From: Streptococcus mitis
GTDB lineage: Bacteria; Bacillota; Bacilli; Lactobacillales; Streptococcaceae
DNA: 64,000 nucleotides
Assembly (NCBI GenBank): GCA_001560895.1
Contig: CP014326.1
Span: 124,001 to 188,000 of the forward strand
Direction of reading: 5' to 3'
In this document: piece after piece, positions 57,415 to 64,000 of the stretch
Layout: the number at the start of each line of letters is the position of its first letter
How positions within the stretch are numbered: position 1 is the first letter of the stretch
Made by a program: the position numbers and the translations under genes
Notes under the pieces: model-generated
The model's input: the letters and a program-made list of their open reading frames with translations, nothing else
Told to the model about the DNA's origin: nothing
The model's database searches: none

Positions 57415-59949
57415 ATGGCGACAGAAAAGCTATCACCCGGCATGCAACAGTATGTGGATATTAAAAAGCAATATCCAGATGCTTTTTTGCTCTTTCGGAT
57501 GGGTGATTTTTATGAATTATTTTACGAGGATGCGGTCAATGCTGCGCAGATTCTGGAAATTTCCTTAACGAGTCGCAACAAGAATGCGGACAATCCGATT
57601 CCTATGGCAGGGGTTCCCTATCATTCTGCCCAACAGTACATTGATGTTTTGATTGAGCAGGGCTACAAGGTAGCCATTGCTGAACAGATGGAAGATCCTA
57701 AACAAGCAGTTGGGGTTGTGAAACGAGAGGTTGTTCAGGTCATTACGCCAGGGACAGTGGTCGATAGCAGTAAGCCAGATAGTCAGAACAACTTCTTAGT
57801 TGCCATAGACCGTGCTGGGAATCAATTTGGCCTAGCTTATATGGACCTGGTGACGGGTGACTTTTATGTGACAGGTCTTTTGGATTTCACGCTGGTTTGT
57901 GGAGAAATCCGTAACCTCAAGGCGCGAGAAGTGGTGCTGGGTTATGACTTATCTGAGGAAGAAGAACAAATCCTTAGTCGCCAGATGAATCTGGTACTCT
58001 CTTATGAAAAGGAAAGCTTTGAGGATATCCATTTACTGGATTCACGATTAGCAGCTGTGGAGCAAGCGGCAGCTAGTAAGTTGCTCCAGTATGTTCATCG
58101 GACTCAAATGAGGGAATTGAACCACCTCAAACCTGTTATCCGCTATGAAATCAAGGATTTCTTGCAGATGGATTATGCGACCAAGGCTAGTCTGGATTTG
58201 GTTGAGAATGCCCGTTCAGGCAAGAAGCAAGGCAGTCTTTTCTGGCTTTTGGATGAAACCAAAACGGCTATGGGGATGCGGCTTTTACGCTCTTGGATCC
58301 ATCGTCCCTTGATTGACAAGGAGCGAATCATCCAACGCCAAGAAGTGGTGCAGGTCTTCCTCGACCATTTCTTTGAGCGTAGTGATTTGACAGACGGTCT
58401 CAAGGGTGTTTATGACATTGAGCGCTTGGCTAGTCGTGTTTCTTTTGGCAAAACCAATCCCAAGGATCTCTTGCAGTTGGCGACAACCTTGTCTAGTGTG
58501 CCACGGATTCGTGCGATTTTAGAAGGGATGGAGCAACCTGCTCTAGCTTATCTCATCGAACAACTGGATGGAATCCCTGAGTTGGAGGGCTTGATTAGCG
58601 CAGCGATTGCTCCTGAAGCTCCTCATGTGATTACAGATGGGGGCATTATCCGAACTGGCTTTGATGAAACCTTAGACAAGTACCGTCGTGTGCTCAGAGA
58701 AGGGACTAGCTGGATTGCTGAAATTGAAGCAAAGGAGCGAGAAAACTCTGGCATCAGCACGCTTAAGATTGACTACAATAAGAAGGATGGCTACTATTTC
58801 CATGTGACCAATTCGCAACTGGGAAATGTGCCTGCTCACTTTTTCCGCAAGGCGACGCTGAAAAATTCAGAACGCTTTGGAACCGAAGAATTAGCGCGTA
58901 TCGAGGGAGATATGTTGGAGGCGCGTGAGAAGTCATCTAATCTAGAGTACGAAATTTTTATGCGCATTCGTGAAGAGGTCAGCAAGTACATCCAGCGTTT
59001 ACAAGCTCTAGCTCAAGGAATTGCGACCGTTGATGTCTTACAGAGTCTGGCGGTTGTGGCTGAAACCCAGCATTTGATTCGACCTGAGTTTGGAGATGAT
59101 TCGCGGATTGATATCCAGAAAGGGCGCCATGCTGTCGTTGAAAAGGTCATGGGGGCTCAGACCTATATTCCCAATACGATTCAGATGGCAGAAGATACCA
59201 GTATTCAACTGATTACAGGGCCCAACATGAGCGGGAAGTCTACCTACATGCGTCAGTTAGCCATGACGGCGATTATGGCCCAGATGGGTTCCTATGTACC
59301 GGCAGAAAGCGCCTATTTACCGATTTTTGATGCGATCTTTACCCGTATCGGAGCAGCAGATGACTTGGTTTCAGGTCAATCAACTTTTATGGTAGAGATG
59401 ATGGAGGCTAATAATGCCATTTCGCATGCGACCAAAAATTCTTTGATTCTTTTTGATGAGTTAGGTCGTGGAACGGCAACTTATGACGGGATGGCTCTTG
59501 CTCAATCCATCATCGAATACATCCATGAGCACATCGGAGCCAAGACCCTCTTTGCGACCCATTACCATGAGTTGACTAGTTTGGAGTCCAGCTTGAAACA
59601 CCTGGTCAATGTCCACGTAGCAACTTTGGAGCAGGATGGGCAAGTTACCTTCCTTCACAAGATTGAACCAGGACCAGCCGATAAATCCTACGGTATCCAT
59701 GTTGCCAAGATTGCTGGCTTGCCAGCAGACCTTTTAACAAGGGCGGATAAGATTTTGACTCAACTGGAGAGTCAAGGGGGAGAAAGTCCAAGTCTGATGA
59801 GGCAAACAAGTGCTGTCACTGAACAGATTTCACTCTTTGATACAACTGAAGAACATCCTATCCTAGCAGAATTGTCTAAACTGGATGTTTACAACATGAC
59901 ACCTATGCAGGCTATGAATGTCTTAGTAGAGTTAAAACAGAAACTATAA
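57415..59949 (+). CDS. mutS: DNA mismatch repair protein MutS (HexA)
   Basis: ATPase of 844 residues that recognises mismatches and short loops. The mismatch-reading motif is [10 protein letters not shown] (about 28-37, with the Phe and Glu of FxE). Clamp and lever domains follow. The ATPase has Walker [10 protein letters not shown] (about 602-610) and Walker [17 protein letters not shown] (about 681-696). The C-terminal helix-turn-helix dimer region is present. In pneumococcus the same gene is hexA and limits marker integration during transformation. The ATG at 57415 follows AAGGAGAGA; an in-frame start at 57376 is less likely. It probably shares a transcript with argR. Confidence 0.96.
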   Translation: MATEKLSPGMQQYVDIKKQYPDAFLLFRMGDFYELFYEDAVNAAQILEISLTSRNKNADNPIPMAGVPYHSAQQYIDVLIEQGYKVAIAEQMEDPKQAVGVVKREVVQVITPGTVVDSSKPDSQNNFLVAIDRAGNQFGLAYMDLVTGDFYVTGLLDFTLVCGEIRNLKAREVVLGYDLSEEEEQILSRQMNLVLSYEKESFEDIHLLDSRLAAVEQAAASKLLQYVHRTQMRELNHLKPVIRYEIKDFLQMDYATKASLDLVENARSGKKQGSLFWLLDETKTAMGMRLLRSWIHRPLIDKERIIQRQEVVQVFLDHFFERSDLTDGLKGVYDIERLASRVSFGKTNPKDLLQLATTLSSVPRIRAILEGMEQPALAYLIEQLDGIPELEGLISAAIAPEAPHVITDGGIIRTGFDETLDKYRRVLREGTSWIAEIEAKERENSGISTLKIDYNKKDGYYFHVTNSQLGNVPAHFFRKATLKNSERFGTEELARIEGDMLEAREKSSNLEYEIFMRIREEVSKYIQRLQALAQGIATVDVLQSLAVVAETQHLIRPEFGDDSRIDIQKGRHAVVEKVMGAQTYIPNTIQMAEDTSIQLITGPNMSGKSTYMRQLAMTAIMAQMGSYVPAESAYLPIFDAIFTRIGAADDLVSGQSTFMVEMMEANNAISHATKNSLILFDELGRGTATYDGMALAQSIIEYIHEHIGAKTLFATHYHELTSLESSLKHLVNVHVATLEQDGQVTFLHKIEPGPADKSYGIHVAKIAGLPADLLTRADKILTQLESQGGESPSLMRQTSAVTEQISLFDTTEEHPILAELSKLDVYNMTPMQAMNVLVELKQKL

Positions 59950-59993
59950 ATCCAAGAATTGCTGATCATTCTAGCTGTATCAAGGATACTTCT

Positions 59994-60022
59994 TTGACAA
60001 GTCCCCACTTTTTTGCTAGAAT
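59994..60022 (+). promoter_or_regulatory. patA promoter
   Basis: TTGACA (59994-59999, consensus), 17 bp, TAGAAT (60017-60022). Transcription would start at about 60029. Confidence 0.85.
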
Positions 60023-60039
60023 AACATCACACAAACAGA

Positions 60040-60095
60040 ATGAGAAGGAGCTGACACATTGTCGCTCCCTTTTGTCTATTTTTTAAGGAGAAAGT
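60040..60095 (+). promoter_or_regulatory. patAB leader with attenuator hairpin and tiny ORF
   Basis: GGAGC (60047-60051) pairs with GCTCC (60064-60068), supported by TGACA/TGTC inside and followed by CTTTTGTCTATTTTTT. This makes an intrinsic terminator between promoter and patA. A 4-codon reading frame (ATG AGA AGG AGC TGA, 60040-60054) covers the left arm of the hairpin. A hairpin before patA is known to hold down patAB expression in pneumococcus. Ribosome-dependent opening through the tiny ORF is my inference. Confidence 0.65.
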
Positions 60096-61802
60096 ATGCT
60101 AATTCAGAAAATAAAAACCTACAAGTGGCAGGCCTTAGCTTCGCTTCTGATGACAGGCTTGATGGTTGCTAGTTCACTTCTGCAACCGCGTTATCTGCAG
60201 GAAGTGTTAGACGCCCTCCTTGCTGGGAAATATGAAGCTATTTATAGTATCGGGGCTTGGTTGATTGGTGTGGCCTTGGTCGGTTTGGTTGCTGGTGGGC
60301 TTAATGTTATCCTTGCAGCCTATATTGCCCAAGGAGTTTCATCCGATCTTCGGGAGGATGCCTTCCGTAAAATCCAAACCTTTTCTTATGCCAATATTGA
60401 ACAATTTAATGCGGGAAATCTAGTCGTTCGAATGACAAATGATATCAACCAGATTCAGAACGTCGTCATGATGACCTTCCAAATTCTTTTCAGACTTCCC
60501 CTCTTGTTCATCGGTTCGTTTATCCTTGCGGTTCAAACTTTGCCCTCTCTATGGTGGGTGATTGTTCTCATGGTAGTCTTGATTTTTGCCTTGACTGCTG
60601 TCATGATGGGGATGATGGGGCCACGTTTTGCCAAGTTTCAAACCCTTCTTGAGCGCATCAATGCCATTGCTAAGGAAAATCTGCGCGGTGTTCGTGTGGT
60701 CAAGTCCTTTGTCCAAGAAAAAGAGCAGTTTGCGAAGTTTACAGAGGTCTCAGACGAGCTTCTTGGTCAAAACCTTTACATTGGTTATGCCTTTTCAGTA
60801 GTGGAACCCTTTATGATGTTAGTTGGCTATGGGGCGGTATTCCTCTCTATTTGGCTGGTTGCAGGGATGGTTCAGTCGGATCCGTCTGTTGTTGGTTCCA
60901 TTGCTTCCTTTGTCAATTACTTGAGCCAGATTATCTTTACCATTGTCATGGTTGGATTTTTGGGAAATTCTGTCAGCCGTGCCATGATTTCCATGCGTCG
61001 TATTCGAGAAATTCTTGACGCAGAGCCAGCTATGACCTTCAAGGATGTCCCAGATGAAGAGTTGGTTGGAAGTCTTAGCTTTGAAAATGTAACCTTTACC
61101 TATCCAATGGATCAGGAACCGATGCTGAAAGATGTGAGCTTTACCATCGAACCTGGTCAAATGGTTGGAGTAGTTGGAGCGACTGGTGCAGGGAAGTCAA
61201 CTTTGGCTCAATTGATTCCACGTCTCTTTGACCCACAGGAAGGCTCTATTAAAATCGGAGGCAAGGATATTCGAGAAGTGAGTGAAGGAACCCTACGTAA
61301 AACTGTTTCTATCGTTCTCCAACGTGCCATTCTTTTTAGTGGAACGATTGCTGATAACTTGAGACAGGGTAAGGGAGATGCCACTCTATTTGAAATGGAG
61401 CGCGCAGCTAATATTGCTCAGGCCAGCGAATTCATTCATCGTATGGAGAAAACCTTTGAAAGTCCAGTTGAGGAACGGGGAACCAATTTTTCAGGTGGGC
61501 AAAAACAAAGGATGTCGATTGCGCGTGGGATTGTCAGCAATCCGCGTATTCTGATTTTTGACGATTCGACCTCAGCCTTGGATGCCAAGTCAGAGCGCCT
61601 GGTGCAAGAAGCCTTGAATAAGGATCTGAAGGGGACGACAACCATTATCATCGCTCAAAAGATTAGCTCGGTTGTCCATGCAGATAAGATATTGGTGCTG
61701 GATCAAGGACGATTGATTGGTCAAGGGACGCATGCAGATTTGGTTGCCAACAATGCCGTTTACCGTGAGATCTATGAAACACAGAAAGGAAAGGAGGAGT
61801 AA
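60096..61802 (+). CDS. patA: ABC multidrug exporter subunit PatA
   Basis: Half-transporter of 568 residues with six transmembrane helices (about 15-295) and a nucleotide-binding domain (about 325-560). Walker A is GATGAGKST, the signature FSGGQKQRMSIARG is canonical, and Walker B reads ILIFDDSTSALD, with Asp in place of the catalytic Glu. It forms a heterodimer with PatB that exports fluoroquinolones and dyes in pneumococcus. AAGGAG precedes the ATG, and only one base separates it from patB. Confidence 0.93.
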   Translation: MLIQKIKTYKWQALASLLMTGLMVASSLLQPRYLQEVLDALLAGKYEAIYSIGAWLIGVALVGLVAGGLNVILAAYIAQGVSSDLREDAFRKIQTFSYANIEQFNAGNLVVRMTNDINQIQNVVMMTFQILFRLPLLFIGSFILAVQTLPSLWWVIVLMVVLIFALTAVMMGMMGPRFAKFQTLLERINAIAKENLRGVRVVKSFVQEKEQFAKFTEVSDELLGQNLYIGYAFSVVEPFMMLVGYGAVFLSIWLVAGMVQSDPSVVGSIASFVNYLSQIIFTIVMVGFLGNSVSRAMISMRRIREILDAEPAMTFKDVPDEELVGSLSFENVTFTYPMDQEPMLKDVSFTIEPGQMVGVVGATGAGKSTLAQLIPRLFDPQEGSIKIGGKDIREVSEGTLRKTVSIVLQRAILFSGTIADNLRQGKGDATLFEMERAANIAQASEFIHRMEKTFESPVEERGTNFSGGQKQRMSIARGIVSNPRILIFDDSTSALDAKSERLVQEALNKDLKGTTTIIIAQKISSVVHADKILVLDQGRLIGQGTHADLVANNAVYREIYETQKGKEE

Positions 61803-61803
61803 C

Positions 61804-63570
61804 ATGAAGACAGTTCAATTTTTTTGGAATTATTTTAAAGTTTATAAGTTATCATTTGTAGTTGTCATTCTGATGATTGTTCTAGCGACTCTTGCCCAAG
61901 CCCTCTTTCCAGTCTTTTCTGGACAAGCGGTAACAGAGCTAGCTAATTTAGTTCAAGCTTATCAAGATGGCAATCCAGAACTTGTTTGGCAGAGTCTATC
62001 AGGAATCATGGTCAATCTTGGTCTGCTGGTTTTGGTTCTCTTTATCTCCAGTGTCATATACATGTGTCTTATGACGCGCGTGATTGCAGAATCGACCAAT
62101 GATATGCGCAAAGGCCTCTTTGGCAAACTTGCGCGATTGACGGTTTCTTTCTTTGACCGCCGACAAGATGGCGATATCTTATCTCGTTTTACCAGTGATT
62201 TGGATAATATTCTCCAAGCCTTTAACGAGAGCTTGATTCAGGTCATGAGCAATATTGTTTTATACATTGGTCTGATTCTTGTTATGTTTTCGAGAAATGT
62301 AACGCTGGCACTCATCACCGTTGCAAGCACACCAGTGGCCTTTCTTATGTTGATTTTCATCGTGAAAATGGCACGCAAATACACCAACCTACAGCAAAAA
62401 GAGGTAGGAAAACTCAACGCCTATATGGATGAGAGTATTTCAGGCCAAAAAGCCGTGATTGTGCAAGGAATTCAAGAGGATATGATGGCAGGATTTCTTG
62501 AACAAAATGAGCGCGTGCGCAAGGCAACCTTTAAAGGAAGAATGTTTTCAGGAATTCTTTTTCCTGTTATGAATGGGATGAGCTTGGTCAACACAGCCAT
62601 CGTTATCTTTGCTGGTTCAGCTGTTCTACTGAATGATAAGAGTATTGAAACAAGTACAGCTCTAGGTCTGATTGTTATGTTCGCCCAATTTTCACAGCAG
62701 TATTATCAGCCTATTATTCAAGTTGCAGCTAGTTGGGGAAGTCTTCAGTTAGCCTTTACAGGGGCTGAACGGATTCAGGAAATGTTTGATGCAGAGGAAG
62801 AAATCCGACCTGAAAATGCTCCGGCCTTCACTCAGTTGCAAGAAGGTGTCGAAATCCGTCATATTGATTTCTCATATTTGCCTGATAAGCCAATTTTGAA
62901 AGATGTCAGCATTTCCGCTCCGAAAGGCCATATGACTGCGGTTGTTGGTCCGACAGGTTCAGGGAAAACGACTATTATGAACCTCATCAATCGCTTTTAT
63001 GATGTTGATGCTGGCGGTATTTATTTTGACGGTAAAGACATTCGTGACTATGACTTAGATAGTCTTAGAAGTAAGGTGGGAATTGTCTTGCAAGATTCGG
63101 TTTTATTTAGCGGAACCATTCGAGACAATATCCGTTTTGGGGTACCAGATGCCAGTCAGGAAATGGTTGAGGCAGCAGCTAAGGCAACCCACATTCACGA
63201 CTATATCGAAGGCTTGCCTGATAAATACGATACCCTCATCGATGATGACCAGAGTATCTTCTCAACAGGGCAAAAGCAATTGATTTCCATTGCTCGAACG
63301 CTGATGACAGATCCAGAAGTTCTCATTCTCGATGAAGCAACTTCAAATGTAGATACGGTGACAGAAAGCAAGATTCAGCATGCCATGGAAGCGGTTGTAG
63401 CAGGTAGAACCAGTTTCGTTATTGCCCACCGTTTGAAAACCATTCTCAATGCAGATCAGATTATTGTTCTTAAAGATGGCGAAGTCATTGAACGTGGTAA
63501 CCACCATGAACTCTTGAAACTAGGTGGCTTCTATTCAGAACTCTATCACAATCAATTTGTTTTTGAATAA
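61804..63570 (+). CDS. patB: ABC multidrug exporter subunit PatB
   Basis: Half-transporter of 588 residues, the partner of PatA. Six transmembrane helices (about 17-310) and a nucleotide-binding domain (about 345-580): Walker A GPTGSGKTT, Walker B VLILDEATSNVD with intact catalytic Glu, and a degenerate signature, FSTGQKQLISIART. Together with the degenerate Walker B of PatA this gives one active and one inactive ATP site, normal for heterodimeric exporters. The ATG at 61804 follows AAAGGAGGAG. In the pneumococcal genome I recall an extra small locus between patA and patB; here they are directly joined. Confidence 0.93.
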   Translation: MKTVQFFWNYFKVYKLSFVVVILMIVLATLAQALFPVFSGQAVTELANLVQAYQDGNPELVWQSLSGIMVNLGLLVLVLFISSVIYMCLMTRVIAESTNDMRKGLFGKLARLTVSFFDRRQDGDILSRFTSDLDNILQAFNESLIQVMSNIVLYIGLILVMFSRNVTLALITVASTPVAFLMLIFIVKMARKYTNLQQKEVGKLNAYMDESISGQKAVIVQGIQEDMMAGFLEQNERVRKATFKGRMFSGILFPVMNGMSLVNTAIVIFAGSAVLLNDKSIETSTALGLIVMFAQFSQQYYQPIIQVAASWGSLQLAFTGAERIQEMFDAEEEIRPENAPAFTQLQEGVEIRHIDFSYLPDKPILKDVSISAPKGHMTAVVGPTGSGKTTIMNLINRFYDVDAGGIYFDGKDIRDYDLDSLRSKVGIVLQDSVLFSGTIRDNIRFGVPDASQEMVEAAAKATHIHDYIEGLPDKYDTLIDDDQSIFSTGQKQLISIARTLMTDPEVLILDEATSNVDTVTESKIQHAMEAVVAGRTSFVIAHRLKTILNADQIIVLKDGEVIERGNHHELLKLGGFYSELYHNQFVFE

Positions 63571-63573
63571 GAA

Positions 63574-63604
63574 AGAAGTTGTCCTATGTGGGCAGCTTTT
63601 TCTT
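63574..63604 (+). terminator. patAB terminator
   Basis: AAGTTGTCC and GGGCAGCTT pair with G-U pairs, followed by TTTTCTTG. Confidence 0.65.
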
Positions 63605-63708
63605 GTCCATAAAAAATATTTATCACGGACTTTAAAAAAACATATTAGACGAAAGGTCTTTTGAGTGATATGATAGGACTATCGTTAATATTTGAAAGGA
63701 GAGACATC

Positions 63709-64000
63709 ATGGCTAGAACGGTTGTAGGAGTTGCTGCAAATCTATGTCCCGTAGACGCAGAAGGCAAAAACATTCATTCGTCTGTATCTTGTAGATTCGC
63801 AGAGAGCATTCGTCAAGTCGGTGGTCTCCCTTTAGTCATTCCTGTTGGTGATGAGTCAGTTGTGCGCGATTATGTGGAAATGATTGACAAATTGATTTTG
63901 ACAGGAGGCCAAAATGTCCATCCTCAGTTTTACGGAGAGAAAAAGACCATCGAGAGCGATGATTACAATCTAGTCCGTGATGAATTTGAATTGGCGCTTT
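63709..64000 (+). CDS. Class I glutamine amidotransferase-like peptidase (PuuD family), 5' part
   Basis: Only the first 97 codons are in the window. The start MARTVVGVAANLCPVD, the segment ESIRQVGGLPLVIPV and the motif LILTGGQNVHPQFYGE (about 63-78) are typical of the C26 family, which includes gamma-glutamyl-GABA hydrolase. The nucleophile Cys would lie beyond the end. AAAGGAGAG precedes the ATG. The same gene follows patB in pneumococcus. Confidence 0.85.
   Translation, partial: MARTVVGVAANLCPVDAEGKNIHSSVSCRFAESIRQVGGLPLVIPVGDESVVRDYVEMIDKLILTGGQNVHPQFYGEKKTIESDDYNLVRDEFELAL

Noticed and set aside
61717..61803. Extended N-terminus of PatB
   Set aside because: The in-frame start at 61717 lies inside patA. 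The ATG at 61804 has a strong ribosome-binding site and gives the family N-terminus.

Overview
The window comes from a Streptococcus of the mitis group (S. mitis, S. oralis, S. pneumoniae and relatives). The evidence is a PavB-type SSURE-repeat adhesin beside a TCS08-like two-component system, two BOX elements, the malR/malA/malD/malC/malX-malQ/malP locus, adjacent patA/patB genes, argS/argR/mutS, and a type of promoter typical of low-GC Gram-positive bacteria. From rpmF onward the gene order (ilvD, hisS, aspS, mal, tyrS, pbp1b, dapH, galU, gpsA, argS, argR, mutS, patAB) follows the pneumococcal chromosome as I remember it.

Region by region. 0-4 kb: 3' end of a cell-wall-anchored SSURE adhesin, a response regulator/histidine kinase pair, and rpsD. 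4.1-4.45 kb: a compact type I toxin-antitoxin locus of the Fst/par kind, with two convergent promoters, a shared terminator and direct repeats; its toxin frame looks shifted by one base. 4.6-6.7 kb: xpaC-telA. 6.8-15.9 kb: a defence island with hsdR, a convergent fic gene, then abiH-hsdS-hsdM. HsdR carries an N-terminal domain homologous to the C-terminal part of the neighbouring XpaC protein, and a 3.5-copy 52-bp tandem repeat sits directly before abiH. 16-19.5 kb: an AT-rich stretch with one orphan membrane protein and a complete IS3-family element that split the rpmF-rpmG terminator.

19.5-33.4 kb: ribosomal proteins L33/L32, ilvD, a SufT-like protein, an Rgg regulator with an MFS exporter, hisS, a self-regulated looking membrane/ABC/CPBP operon, aspS and a YitT protein. 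33.4-43.2 kb: the maltodextrin system, read outward from a MalR-controlled divergent promoter region (uptake and regulator genes on minus, malQ-malP on plus). 43.2-52.3 kb: rlmA, tyrS, pbp1b, an EamA transporter, a strongly structured putative small RNA, dapH and an acetyl-diaminopimelate deacetylase, a folate cyclo-ligase and a rhomboid protease. 52.4-64 kb: galU, gpsA, a small membrane protein, a hairpin repeat cluster, argS divergent from argR-mutS, patA-patB with an attenuator leader, and the start of a class I amidotransferase gene.

The most unusual parts are the XpaC-HsdR fusion, the tandem repeat in front of abiH, the Fst-like locus, the IS inside a terminator loop, and structured transcribed regions upstream of hsdR and dapH. 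All identifications come from reading the sequence and from memory of the families; no database search was run.
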